Positions 1 to 7,794 are shown, numbered from the stretch's first letter. The stretch is 44,097 nucleotides of DNA from UBA9337 sp038331135 (GCA_038331135.1 JBBQOS010000002.1:1-44097); one strand, 5' to 3'. Notes: a model not told the origin generated them from the letters alone. Made by a program: numbers and translations.

Positions 1-888
1 AAACTTAGCATTGAATTTAGGAATAAATACTTTTAACAGAAATTCATTGGCTTTAGGTATAGTGGATATTTTGTTTAAACGTAATTCCTTAATTAATCTA
101 TCTTGTAATGTTTTAAAGAGTCTTTCTACTCGGCCTTTAGCTTGACTACTGTTAGCGTTGATAACTCCGATATTCAATTGTTGCATAGCTCTTTGAAATT
201 GAGTTAGAGTATCAGGATTTTCTTTAGCAAGTTTATGATTCATAGAATAGGTTGAGAACTTATCTACGTAGATTTCATAAGGTTTTTCATTGATTTTGAA
301 ATATTCTTGCCAGAAATTGAAGGTTGGTTCTACTCCTTCATGGATATCAAATTTAGCGTGAGTGATTTTACCGGTAGCATCATCTATTGAAGCGATTAGA
401 CAACATTTTGGAGCTCTGTCTTCAAACCAGTATTCATATGAGCCGTCGTATTGCTCTAGCTCTCCATAGCTTGCCCTGCGTTGTCTCCAAGAGCGATACT
501 CTTGTTTCTTTTTCTTTTTAGGTTTCCATAATTCTTCTTCTATCATTATCGCTCTAATTGTTTTTGGGTCTCTGATGATGTTGTGGATTTCTTCTAATTT
601 TTCAGTTGCAAAGGTTGGTCCAAAATCTGCATAATATCTGTGGATCAGTTTCTTGATTTTCTCTTTTTCCTTATTGGAGATTTTTCTTGGACTAGCTTTT
701 CCTCGGTTAGCATGGATCAGTCCTTTAATTCCATCCTTAGAGACTTTCTTTTTTAATCTTCGAATATGTCTAGTTGTAAGTCCAAGTATCTCACTAGCTT
801 CTGTGTCTTTAATTTCTTTTTTAATTGTTTTTTGGATGATGTCATAACGACTTACTTCTTTTTGACTCATGATAATGTATTTGTCCAT
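1..888 (-). CDS. ISNCY-family transposase, C-terminus cut by window edge
   Basis: This DDE transposase catalyses movement of its own insertion sequence. I read the frame by hand from ATG at 888; it stays open to base 1 (296 codons). The N-terminus has an HTH region (EASEILGLTTRHIRRLKKK, about residues 30-48). The middle carries the family signature ELEQYDGSYEYWFEDRAPKC and ASIDDATGKI, where the first catalytic Asp is expected. Later come KFSTYSMNHK and the retroviral-integrase-like KGRVERLFKTLQDRL with the final Glu. A second in-frame ATG at 870 (MSQKEVSRYD) matches the usual family start better, and neither start has a clear Shine-Dalgarno. No frameshift was seen, so it may still be active if the missing end is intact. 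Confidence 0.85.
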   Translation of the reverse strand, partial: MDKYIIMSQKEVSRYDIIQKTIKKEIKDTEASEILGLTTRHIRRLKKKVSKDGIKGLIHANRGKASPRKISNKEKEKIKKLIHRYYADFGPTFATEKLEEIHNIIRDPKTIRAIMIEEELWKPKKKKKQEYRSWRQRRASYGELEQYDGSYEYWFEDRAPKCCLIASIDDATGKITHAKFDIHEGVEPTFNFWQEYFKINEKPYEIYVDKFSTYSMNHKLAKENPDTLTQFQRAMQQLNIGVINANSSQAKGRVERLFKTLQDRLIKELRLNKISTIPKANEFLLKVFIPKFNAKF

Positions 889-933
889 TAGATTAATATT
901 AAGGATTAACCTAATATCTTATCTTATTAAAGC

Positions 934-983
934 GGACATTTCTATTTCCCGCTAATAGGACATTATCATTTCCGTGTAACACA
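934..983. repeat. IS terminal region with doubled motif
   Basis: GGACATTTCTATTTCC (934-949) and GGACATTATCATTTCC (958-973) are direct repeats 24 bp apart, followed by GTGTAACACA (974-983). They are placed as transposase-binding sites at the IS tip, just upstream of the transposase gene. Confidence 0.7.
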
Positions 984-1050
984 AAATATTTTGACCGTTT
1001 TTCATTCTTTCAATATCCGTCACAATCTCATCAATCGCGGTGCGGAGTTC
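984..1050 (-). pseudogene. Possible coding remnant interrupted by the IS
   Basis: On the minus strand one frame reads ELRTAIDEIVTDIERMKNGQ and then NIL up to the IS tip, preceded by a TAG. It has protein-like composition but no start codon and only 22 codons. It could be the stub of a gene cut by the IS, but chance cannot be excluded. The rest of 1051-1263 shows no gene. Confidence 0.25.
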
Positions 1051-1263
1051 CTATGCGTTGACCGCAAATGCAGTGGAGGATTCTTACGATTTCAAAAAAA
1101 GTGAAAATTGGAGGAGAGAGAGGGGGGGAGGGATTCTGTCACAAGTAAATTTTTTGCTAAAAATTTCTTTCGACCCCATCTCGCGGCGCCCAGGCGCATC
1201 GCTCCGATCTTCTCATCCCTACGAAAGCCAAACTCTTGGCTTTCTCTCTTCCTTGCTTCGCTG

Positions 1264-1350
1264 CGGAGAGAGAGGGATTCGAACCCCCGGTACCCGTAAA
1301 GGCACAACAGTTTTCAAGACTGTCGCTTTCGACCGCTCAGCCATCTCTCC
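1264..1350 (-). tRNA. tRNA-Ser (anticodon UGA)
   Basis: An 87-nt class II tRNA. The acceptor stem GGAGAGA pairs with TCTCTCC. The anticodon loop CTTGAAA gives UGA, reading UCA/UCG codons. The variable arm is long, as expected for Ser, and the T-loop is TTCGAAT. The discriminator is G and CCA is not encoded. A 9-bp perfect hairpin (GAAAGCCAA/TTGGCTTTC, 1223-1244) follows downstream but has no U-tract, so it may be a processing or stability structure rather than a terminator. Confidence 0.95.
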
Positions 1351-1423
1351 ATATTTATCCAAAATTAATCACCATAAAAATAATATCAATAAAATTAGAT
1401 TAAGGCAAGTTGTATATTTTATG

Positions 1424-1465
1424 TTGCATGTCACATGCCACATGACTCATGTTATGTGTTTCATG
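1424..1465. repeat. Heptad CATG array
   Basis: CATG occurs at 1427, 1434, 1441, 1448 and 1462, exactly 7 bp apart, with the unit at 1455 decayed to TGTG. The unit is NNNCATG. The array lies directly upstream of the extended -10 promoter of the 1518 gene, about -70 to -29 relative to the predicted start. Confidence 0.75.
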
Positions 1466-1478
1466 TTTTATATACTTG

Positions 1479-1487
1479 TGTTATAAT
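1479..1487 (+). promoter_or_regulatory. Extended -10 promoter for the 1518 gene
   Basis: TGTTATAAT is a perfect -10 hexamer with the TGn extension. No good -35 is present; the CATG array occupies that position. Predicted transcription start is near 1494, giving a 24-nt leader without a Shine-Dalgarno. Confidence 0.6.
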
Positions 1488-1517
1488 TTAATCATAAAAA
1501 ATATTACTTAAAATAAA

Positions 1518-2081
1518 ATGGATTTACATACAAAAAATAAACCCAAAAGAGATATGCACATCAATCACGAGGGAGAATATCTTGAAAATCCACATGACTT
1601 CATGCTGGAAAAACATGGTCATGGCACTTTGATACATTGGCAAGGTCCCGAATATGAACACTACCCAAAAGAAAAAGTTTGGTATTCAGTGGCGGCTTTG
1701 ATTTTATCGGCCATTGTTATCTATGCCCTTGTCACTAATAGCCCCATTATGGCTATGACTTTCATCTTAATTGGAGTAGTCGGCTATATTCAATTGGAAA
1801 AATTTCCTCGAGTTTTGGATTTTAAAGTTACTCACGATGGTGTAATGGCTGGAAGAGAGCTCTATGAATTTGATAATATAAAATCGTTTTGGATTTTTTA
1901 TGAACCACCTCATACTAAAATCCTAAGTCTTCACACTGACGCAATGATGACTCCTTTCATCCACATCCCTGTTCATCAAATAGATCCCGTCGAATTAAGA
2001 GAAATCCTAATGGATTTCATTCCTGAAGAAAAACAAAAACCCACCCTTGTAGATACTATCGAAAGACTTCTACATATATAA
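1518..2081 (+). CDS. Hypothetical membrane protein with two TM segments and PH-like tail
   Basis: 187 residues. The N-terminal ~50 residues are hydrophilic and His-rich (HGHGTLIHW). Two adjacent membrane segments follow (about 55-72 and 74-92, SVAALILSAIVIYALV and MTFILIGVVGYI), then a ~95-residue soluble tail. The tail's strand pattern (VTHDGVMAGRELYEFDNIKS, then LSLHTDAMM) resembles bacterial PH-like or DUF-type membrane-anchored domains. I cannot name the family with confidence. It is a monocistronic unit with its own extended -10 promoter and a strong terminator (2089-2124). No Shine-Dalgarno precedes the ATG, and the leader is AU-rich and short. Confidence 0.75.
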   Translation: MDLHTKNKPKRDMHINHEGEYLENPHDFMLEKHGHGTLIHWQGPEYEHYPKEKVWYSVAALILSAIVIYALVTNSPIMAMTFILIGVVGYIQLEKFPRVLDFKVTHDGVMAGRELYEFDNIKSFWIFYEPPHTKILSLHTDAMMTPFIHIPVHQIDPVELREILMDFIPEEKQKPTLVDTIERLLHI

Positions 2082-2088
2082 AAAATAA

Positions 2089-2124
2089 GGCTCTAAGAGC
2101 CCCCTTGGGCTCTTAGAGCCTTTT
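2089..2124 (+). terminator. Intrinsic terminator, perfect 14-bp stem
   Basis: GGCTCTAAGAGCCC (2089-2102) pairs perfectly with GGGCTCTTAGAGCC (2107-2120) across a 4-nt loop and is followed by TTTT. An A-run precedes it, so it could also act on the minus strand. It ends the 1518 gene. Confidence 0.85.
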
Positions 2125-2129
2125 CATTT

Positions 2130-2156
2130 GCATATTAATATGCTAGGATATCCTAG
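2130..2156. promoter_or_regulatory. Two abutting 14-bp palindromes before tRNA-Arg
   Basis: GCATATTAATATGC (2130-2143) and CTAGGATATCCTAG (2143-2156) are both perfect palindromes and share one base. A TTGCAT (2128) could serve as -35 with a weak -10 around TAGTAT (2154). They may be an operator or simply promoter architecture of the tRNA gene. Confidence 0.45.
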
Positions 2157-2173
2157 TATTCAAACACAATGTT

Positions 2174-2245
2174 GCTCTCGTAGTTCAACGGATAGAACGC
2201 GAGTTTGCGGAACTCGTAATTGAAGTTCGATTCTTCACGAGAGCA
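2174..2245 (+). tRNA. tRNA-Arg (anticodon GCG)
   Basis: A 72-nt cloverleaf. The acceptor GCTCTCG pairs with CGAGAGC, the D-stem is GTTC/GAAC, and the anticodon stem CGAGT/ACTCG encloses the loop TTGCGGA. The T-arm is TGAAG-TTCGATT-CTTCA, the discriminator is A, and CCA is not encoded. The anticodon GCG would read CGC and CGU. Most bacteria use ACG (edited to ICG) for this box, so this is an unusual choice. Confidence 0.9.
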
Positions 2246-2270
2246 CAAAGAGAAAATAAAATAAAAATTT

Positions 2271-2299
2271 TGTAGAGACGTAGCACAGCTGCGTCTTTA
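2271..2299. repeat. REP-like imperfect palindrome, copy A
   Basis: The core GTAGAGACG..CGTCTTTA is an imperfect palindrome. It is related to copies at 2401-2428 and 2438-2467, and together they fill the 240-bp gap between tRNA-Arg and murF. Confidence 0.6.
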
Positions 2300-2400
2300 T
2301 TTTTACAAATGTTTTTGTATTAAAAAGAATAGAAAAAGTTTAAAATTTTCAGTCATTTATAAACATACGCGCAAATTGACTGAACTTCTGATTAACGCAA

Positions 2401-2467
2401 AAAGACGCGACACCGCCTCGTCTCTACATTTAAATGTAAAAAGGCGTAATAATGCTACGTCTCTACG
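2401..2467. repeat. REP-like imperfect palindromes, copies B and C
   Basis: AAAGACGCGAC..CGTCTCTACA (2401-2428) and AAAGGCGTA..TACGTCTCTACG (2439-2467) are in inverted orientation to copy A and share the GTAGAGACG arm. No gene is seen in 2246-2485. Confidence 0.6.
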
Positions 2468-2485
2468 CTATGCCCATATAAAATT

Positions 2486-3787
2486 CTAACTCTGCACAAA
2501 TTCTGTTTTCCTCCATTTTTTAGATTGGCGACATAAAACTTTTTCTATCTCTTCCGATTCTGAAATTATTTTTTCTATCACTTTTTCCATCCTCATCCCT
2601 TGAGAACCTTTTACTAAAATCAAATCACCTTCTTTCATAGTATTTTTTATTATCCTCCCTGCCTCATCGGGATTAGAAAAAAACAAAACACTTTTAATGC
2701 AATTATTTTTTCCGAGTAATTCTTGAGCGGACTTGTGCATTCTCGTACCAACCAAAATTAATTTATCAAATTTTCCCTCCAAAACGGCTCTTATTACTTC
2801 CATATGTCCACTTTCTGAATCCTCTCCCAATTCAAACATATCTCCCAAAATAAGGATTTTTCTCTTGGCATTTATTTGACTCATAGTATCAATAGCAGCT
2901 AGCGTTGAAATTGGTGAAGCATTATAAGTATCATCAATTATAAGACTCTTATTGATACCAGAAATTAAATTCATTCTTCCATTGGGAGATTGATAATTTT
3001 CCAGCGCAGCTAGCGCCTCAATTATATTAACTTTAAAATATTCACCCACGCCTACCGCAGACAAAGCCGCATACAAATGATGTTTGGCAATTACATGAGG
3101 CAATCTCAAAGGAATTATTTTATGGTCATAATTAAGCTTGAAACTTAATCCTTTAGAGTTACCATTTTCATCGTAATTAAAACGAATATCAGTCACTCGC
3201 ATGTCGGCACCTTCGTTAAATCCATAAGAGATAACTTTGGTCTTTATAGTAGCTCTTTCTTCTTTAATAAAAGCATCATCTGTATTTAAAATAGCCACTC
3301 CATTTGCAGAAATTGATTTTACGAGGATGCTTTTTTCTTTGACAATCGCTTTTATGTTTTTAAAAAATTCCAAATGGCTTGAGGAAATATTTGTAAGAAT
3401 TCCCAAGTCTACTGGAATAAAACTCATTAAATATTTCATATCCCCCGGTCTATCTATCGCCATTTCTAAAATTAAAATTTTTGGATAACCAAAAGGAGCA
3501 ACTAACCAAAAAATCCATTTAAAAAAAACCAAAATCCATTTAAAAAAATTCCGTCCTCCAGTTTTGGCTCCAATAATAGTAAGCGGAATACCTATCTCAT
3601 TATTATAATTTTCCTCATTCTTCCTGACTTTAAAATCATTTTTTAAAACCAAAAAAATAGCTTCTTTGGCAGAACTTTTTCCAACTGAGCCTGTTATCCC
3701 CACTATTTTTGGCCTATGCCTCTTTAAAATAGCCACCGCCATAAAGCGTAGGATTTTTTCCAGATAAATTATTTTTTTCTGTTTCAT
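2486..3787 (-). CDS. murF: UDP-N-acetylmuramoyl-tripeptide--D-Ala-D-Ala ligase
   Basis: MurF adds D-Ala-D-Ala to UDP-MurNAc-tripeptide in the last cytoplasmic step of the peptidoglycan precursor. The 433-residue protein has the Mur-ligase P-loop GITGSVGKSS (30-39), the central-domain signature EMAIDRPGDM (~118-127), a His region (AKHHLYAALSAVGVGEYF), and the C-terminal-domain motif DDTYNASP. It lacks most of the usual N-terminal UDP-binding domain: only about 28 residues precede the P-loop, whereas about 100 are normal. It is the last gene of the dcw cluster and starts 6 bp after the ftsI stop. A shortened paralogue lies at 23543-24283. Confidence 0.9.
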   Translation of the reverse strand: MKQKKIIYLEKILRFMAVAILKRHRPKIVGITGSVGKSSAKEAIFLVLKNDFKVRKNEENYNNEIGIPLTIIGAKTGGRNFFKWILVFFKWIFWLVAPFGYPKILILEMAIDRPGDMKYLMSFIPVDLGILTNISSSHLEFFKNIKAIVKEKSILVKSISANGVAILNTDDAFIKEERATIKTKVISYGFNEGADMRVTDIRFNYDENGNSKGLSFKLNYDHKIIPLRLPHVIAKHHLYAALSAVGVGEYFKVNIIEALAALENYQSPNGRMNLISGINKSLIIDDTYNASPISTLAAIDTMSQINAKRKILILGDMFELGEDSESGHMEVIRAVLEGKFDKLILVGTRMHKSAQELLGKNNCIKSVLFFSNPDEAGRIIKNTMKEGDLILVKGSQGMRMEKVIEKIISESEEIEKVLCRQSKKWRKTEFVQS

Positions 3788-3793
3788 AAAAAT

Positions 3794-5575
3794 TTAAGGT
3801 ATTAAAGGTTGAACTTCTTTTACTATCGGCTCGGTCGGTTCCACATTATAATAATTCAAGAGAAATTTCATTACCTCTCCAAAGGTAGGAGCAGCGCTAG
3901 ACTCCGCCCATTGTATTTCCTTGGGATTATCTACTTTAACTATAACCGTAAATCTAGGATTATCCAACGGGGCAATCCCAGCAAAAGATCCAATGCTAAT
4001 CCCATCTTCATATCCACGACTTCCCGTTTTAGCCACCTGTGCAGTTCCAGTTTTTCCCCCTACTTTATAACCACTTACGGCAGCTCGCTTTCCATGACCG
4101 TTTACTACTACACTGCCCAATATATCTATCATTTGATCAGCAACTTCTTTTTTTATAACCCTTCTGATTATTTTGGATTCCACTATTTCTTCTTTCCCAT
4201 TGGAATAAATTTTTTTCTCCACAATTTGAGGTTTCATCAAATTTCCCCCGTTGGCAATAGCTGAATAAGCATTTAAAATCTGCAAAGGCGTAGTAGTTAT
4301 CCCTTGACCAAAAGAAGCGGTAAAAAACTGAATATCACTTTTTAAATTATTTAAATTGCGAATATCACCCGCCGATTCATTGGGCAATTCAATCCCCGTT
4401 TTTTCACCGAAACCAAAATCTGAAATGTACTCCGAAAATCTTTTATTGCCAATTAATTTTTCAATAAAAATAACTCCCGTATTTAGAGATTTCTCCAACA
4501 CTTCAATCATGGTTTGTTCTCCATTGGATTTATTGTCTGAGTTTCTGATACTATAGCCTGCCTCAACTACCACCCCTGTATCAATATATTTAGTATTGGG
4601 CGATATTACTCCAGCGTCAATACCGCTTGCCATAGTAATAGTTTTAAATACTGATCCGGATTCATAAGCATTTGCTATGGCTGGATTTATAAAAACGCTC
4701 ATATCTTCAACTCTTCCAAATTCGTTGGGATTAAAATTTGGATAATTGGCCATAGCTAAAATTTTTCCTGTGCTTGGCTCCTGAACCAAAATACTTCCTC
4801 CATCGGCTTTGTATTTTTCAATAGCAGTTTTTAATATTTTTTCTACTTCATATTGAACCGCCTGATCAATTGTCAAAACTAAATCGACTCCATCTTGAGC
4901 TGGAATTTTTTTTCTATCAGTAGTTGATATCCATCTTCCAGCACTATCCCTTTCTTGAAAGATACTTCCATTTGTTCCTTGCAACTGCTCTTCCCAAAAA
5001 GATTCGAGTCCATAGCGACCAATCTCTTTTTCTCCGTTGGAACCGACAAAGCCCACTATTTGAGAAGCTAATTCTTTTCCGGGATAATATCGATAATTTT
5101 CTGATAACAGCTTTACACCTTTAAGTTTCAAGTTTTTTATTTTATCCGCCTCCTCTTGGGAAATTTTCTTTTTTACTATTTCAAACATATCTTCCGGATT
5201 AGATAACTTTTTTTCAATTTCCCCTCTCTCTATCCCCAATATATAGCTCAATTCACTAATTACTTTATCCTTATCTGTCACCATTTTGGGCTCCATAAAA
5301 ATCATCGGATATTCTTTATTTACAGCCAAGGGATATTTTTCATCTCTATTTTTCAGATAAATTTCTCCTCTTCGAGCCGAAAGTTCGCTAAAAGCTTCGT
5401 GCTGGTCTTCTGCCATAGCCCTAAACCGTGAGTAATCAAGCACTTGCAATATATAAAGTCTAGCGATAATAATTATCCCCATCAAAAAAACAGCAACAGC
5501 CAAAAAATAAATTCTCTGGCTGCTTACCAACTTATCATCTTCATTTTTCTTTATAGTTAAAATAGTTTTGGGCAT
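3794..5575 (-). CDS. ftsI: Septal peptidoglycan transpeptidase (class B PBP, PBP3)
   Basis: FtsI cross-links septal peptidoglycan as part of the divisome and acts outside the membrane. The 593-residue protein has a short cytoplasmic tail, one TM anchor (~22-45), a PBP-dimer domain (~60-220) and the transpeptidase domain. The three active-site motifs are intact: S308-V-F-K, S363-L-N and K508-T-G. No PASTA repeats are present. The gene sits between the FtsL-like gene and murF, as in classical dcw clusters. The ftsL-ftsI gap of 136 bp is long for an operon and holds no clear gene. Confidence 0.93.
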   Translation of the reverse strand: MPKTILTIKKNEDDKLVSSQRIYFLAVAVFLMGIIIIARLYILQVLDYSRFRAMAEDQHEAFSELSARRGEIYLKNRDEKYPLAVNKEYPMIFMEPKMVTDKDKVISELSYILGIERGEIEKKLSNPEDMFEIVKKKISQEEADKIKNLKLKGVKLLSENYRYYPGKELASQIVGFVGSNGEKEIGRYGLESFWEEQLQGTNGSIFQERDSAGRWISTTDRKKIPAQDGVDLVLTIDQAVQYEVEKILKTAIEKYKADGGSILVQEPSTGKILAMANYPNFNPNEFGRVEDMSVFINPAIANAYESGSVFKTITMASGIDAGVISPNTKYIDTGVVVEAGYSIRNSDNKSNGEQTMIEVLEKSLNTGVIFIEKLIGNKRFSEYISDFGFGEKTGIELPNESAGDIRNLNNLKSDIQFFTASFGQGITTTPLQILNAYSAIANGGNLMKPQIVEKKIYSNGKEEIVESKIIRRVIKKEVADQMIDILGSVVVNGHGKRAAVSGYKVGGKTGTAQVAKTGSRGYEDGISIGSFAGIAPLDNPRFTVIVKVDNPKEIQWAESSAAPTFGEVMKFLLNYYNVEPTEPIVKEVQPLIP

Positions 5576-5711
5576 AATATCATATTCTTAGAAAAATATA
5601 ACTTAGCTTTAATTTTATTTTTCCAAATCTCCATCCTTCGGACATATCTCTTATTCAACAACAAGCATACTCTGTTCGAATTTATAGCGGATTCAAACTA
5701 TTTGCTAACGA

Positions 5712-6029
5712 CTATTTTTTTATCGCTACTACCCCTTCATTATCATCGATATACACCACTTCATCAACCTCTACCATATTTAAATTTCCAATATTATCTT
5801 TTATGTTGTAAAAAGAATTCAATTCCGCTTCCTGAATTTGCAGTTGTTTATTTTCCTTTTTGAGCTCCTCTATTTTTTGTTCAACTTTTTTGATTTCATA
5901 TCCTTTTACTGCGCTAGTATTAATAATTCCCAAATAAATCGCCGGCACCAAAAAACACAAGAATACCACTAACATTTTTATTTTAGCAAAACTAAAATTA
6001 TTTTTACTTTTAATTTCTTCGTTATTCAT
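5712..6029 (-). CDS. ftsL: FtsL/DivIC-like division protein
   Basis: 105 residues with bitopic topology: a Lys/Asn-rich cytoplasmic head, one TM (~18-36, MLVVFLCFLVPAIYLGII), then a coiled coil (~45-75, VEQKIEELKKENKQLQIQEAE) and a short acidic tail. This is the architecture of FtsL/FtsB/DivIC, which link FtsI/FtsW to the divisome. Sequence conservation in this family is very low. The assignment rests on topology and on the position between rsmH and ftsI, so the symbol is positional. Confidence 0.65.
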   Translation of the reverse strand: MNNEEIKSKNNFSFAKIKMLVVFLCFLVPAIYLGIINTSAVKGYEIKKVEQKIEELKKENKQLQIQEAELNSFYNIKDNIGNLNMVEVDEVVYIDDNEGVVAIKK

Positions 6030-6121
6030 TTTTTTTAATTTTATTTTTATTTTTTTTAAAATCTTCTTTTTTTGAATTGCTCTTGTTTGACTGGTTTTTT
6101 TATTTTATTAATTTAATTTAT

Positions 6122-7114
6122 CTAAATTTTTTCCACTATTCTTAGTTTGGCGCTACGCGCTCTGGGGTTTTCTATCAATTCTTTTTCTAAAGCCGTAATT
6201 GGTTTTTTGGTAATAGCTTTTATCCTGGCTCGAGTTGTGCAGCGACAAACAGGAAATTCTACTGGACAAATACAATTTACCTGAGCTTCTTTAAAAATAT
6301 TCTTAACTATTCTGTCTTCTCCTGAATGGAAAGAAATCACTGCGAGTCTTCCGCCTGAATTTAATTTTTCAATTGCCGTCTGTGTAAATTTTTTAATGCT
6401 TTCTAACTCTTGGTTAACCTCCATCCTAATAGCTTGAAATGTCTTGGTTGCATAATGAATTTTTTTGTGTTTGTATTTCTCTGGGATAGCTTGAGCAATA
6501 ATTTGTACCAATTCATCGGTATTTTTTATTTCCCCAAGCTCCCTAGCTTGAACTATTTTTTGAGCAATTCTACCAGCTAATTTTTCTTCGCCCAAATCTC
6601 TAATGATTTTATTTAAATTTTCTCTTGAATATTTATTTACAATATCTCTAGCAGTTAACTCTTGGCTTTTATCCATGCGCATATCGAGTGCAGTTTCAGA
6701 ATTAAAACTAAATCCTCGCTCTTTATCATCCAGTTGATCGGAAGATAACCCAAAATCGGCCATTATCGCATCCACTTTATCTACCGGCAAACAGGCCTTT
6801 CCAATATTTAAACTTTCTAAAATATTATCTAAATTGGAAAAATTATCATTAACCAGAATAATGTTTTGGAATTTAAAAATTGGAATTTCTGATTTATTTG
6901 GAAATTGGAAATTGGAAATTGGAAATTCAGCGAACTTTTTTATCGCTTCGATATCTCGATCAAAAGCAATTAATATTCCTTTATCACCTATTTTTTTTAA
7001 TACTTCGCGAGAATGTCCTCCGCCACCGAGAGTTGCATCTATAACTACCAGTCCCTCCTTTAAATTTAATCCATTGATTGTTTCTTCTAGCAATACTGAT
7101 TTGTGAATTGTCAT
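6122..7114 (-). CDS. rsmH: 16S rRNA m4C1402 methyltransferase (MraW)
   Basis: RsmH N4-methylates C1402 of 16S rRNA using SAM. The 330-residue protein begins HKSVLLEETINGL and has the SAM motif DATLGGGGHS (~26-35), then DFGLSSDQLD and the C-terminal ISFHSGEDRIVKNIFK with ARSAKLRIVEK. Length is near normal, but residues ~67-88 (EFPISNFQFPN, then IPIFKFQN) are an insertion. It is encoded by a heptanucleotide array (6866-6928) of the type otherwise found between genes here. It lies at a point where family members have a short loop. Operon neighbours are mraZ upstream and the ftsL-like gene downstream. Confidence 0.92.
   Translation of the reverse strand: MTIHKSVLLEETINGLNLKEGLVVIDATLGGGGHSREVLKKIGDKGILIAFDRDIEAIKKFAEFPISNFQFPNKSEIPIFKFQNIILVNDNFSNLDNILESLNIGKACLPVDKVDAIMADFGLSSDQLDDKERGFSFNSETALDMRMDKSQELTARDIVNKYSRENLNKIIRDLGEEKLAGRIAQKIVQARELGEIKNTDELVQIIAQAIPEKYKHKKIHYATKTFQAIRMEVNQELESIKKFTQTAIEKLNSGGRLAVISFHSGEDRIVKNIFKEAQVNCICPVEFPVCRCTTRARIKAITKKPITALEKELIENPRARSAKLRIVEKI
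6866..6928. repeat. Heptad array inside rsmH
   Basis: On the plus strand GAAATTG is repeated at 6901, 6908 and 6915, then GAAATTC at 6922, exactly 7 bp apart. Looser TTGGAATTT units lie at 6866-6890. Seven is not a multiple of 3, so successive units are read in different frames, giving a 7-residue protein periodicity in RsmH. Confidence 0.8.
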
Positions 7115-7121
7115 ATTTTTT

Positions 7122-7175
7122 CAATTCGCATATTTGCATCATTCGCATCTATTCGCGTATTTGTATTATTTTAAT
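7122..7175. repeat. Nine-bp periodic array between rsmH and mraZ
   Basis: Six units of 9 bp, for example CAATTCGCA, TATTTGCAT and CATTCGCAT, run from 7122 to 7175. The array ends over the mraZ stop codon. Confidence 0.75.
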
Positions 7176-7605
7176 ATACTCCGAGTTTCCCCAACTGCTC
7201 AGCTATCTCATCACTGCTTTTCTCAGCTTTATTTTTATAAGCACTCCATTTGGATTTATCCCAAATCTCCAATCGGTCGAATAATCCTGCCACAGTTACA
7301 TCTTTTTTCAGTCCTGCGTATTCTTTTAGATAATCAGGAATTAGCACTCGTCCTTGTTTGTCCAGATCCACATCAACCGCTCCAGCTAGCATTAAACGAA
7401 TGAAACTCCTAGTTCCCGATTCTCCAACTGGCAGACTGCCTAATTTTTCGGCTAATTTTTCCCAAGTCTTCATCGGATAAACAAATAAACACTTATCCAT
7501 TCCGCGAGTTATCACCACCTTTTTCCCAAGTTCAACGCGGCATTTCGATGGCATCGCAACTCTTTTTTTGAGATCAATTGTATGTTGATATTCTCCGATA
7601 AACAT
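7171..7605 (-). CDS. mraZ: Transcriptional regulator MraZ
   Basis: MraZ is a DNA-binding protein of the AbrB-like swapped-hairpin fold that forms rings and usually represses its own dcw operon through TGGGN repeats. The 144-residue protein starts MFIGEYQHTIDLKKRVAMPSK and contains RGMDKCLFVYP and the second half-motif DVDLDKQGRVLIPDYLKEYA. Its target boxes are visible upstream (7730-7775). It is the first gene of the operon, followed by rsmH after 57 bp. The Shine-Dalgarno is weak. Confidence 0.93.
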   Translation of the reverse strand: MFIGEYQHTIDLKKRVAMPSKCRVELGKKVVITRGMDKCLFVYPMKTWEKLAEKLGSLPVGESGTRSFIRLMLAGAVDVDLDKQGRVLIPDYLKEYAGLKKDVTVAGLFDRLEIWDKSKWSAYKNKAEKSSDEIAEQLGKLGVY

Positions 7606-7729
7606 ACTATTTTGTCCGCGGTTGAAGTGAGTGGATACAAAATATTATCCCGCACTATCTTTTGGACAAATTAAAATTCTTAAATCTTAAAGTTTACACT
7701 TCGTAGTGGCTACATATTTCATATAGATT

Positions 7730-7794
7730 TCCCACTATCCCCCACCTAGCTACATCTCAATCCCATTTTACCCCACTTGGTCATATCTTGTCAA
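7730..7794 (-). promoter_or_regulatory. mraZ promoter with four MraZ boxes
   Basis: On the minus strand a -35 TTGACA (7789-7794), an 18-bp spacer and a -10 TAAAAT (7765-7770) form the dcw promoter. TGGGG/TGGGA boxes sit at 7771-7775, 7761-7765, 7740-7744 and 7730-7734. The spacing is 10, 21 and 10 bp, so all lie on about one helical face with one box missing in the middle. The first two overlap or abut the -10. This is the layout expected for MraZ autorepression. Confidence 0.8.

Larger units (their letters stand above)
1..983 (-). mobile_element. ISNCY/IS1202-like insertion sequence, right part only
   Basis: The element comprises a transposase frame open to the left edge of the window and a terminus at 934-983. 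The terminus has two spaced copies of the motif GGACATT..ATTTCC followed by GTGTAACACA. Multiple internal binding motifs near the tip are typical of this IS group. The other end lies outside the window, so total length and target duplication cannot be read. It inserted into, or next to, a coding remnant at 984-1050. Confidence 0.8.

Noticed and set aside
1040..1486. 148-residue plus-strand frame across the tRNA-Ser region
   Set aside because: It is antisense to the tRNA and crosses the CATG array; it has no coding character.
5597..5662. 21-residue minus-strand frame (MSEGWRFGKIK..) between the ftsL-like gene and ftsI
   Set aside because: Short, no ribosome binding site and no recognised similarity; chance is likely.
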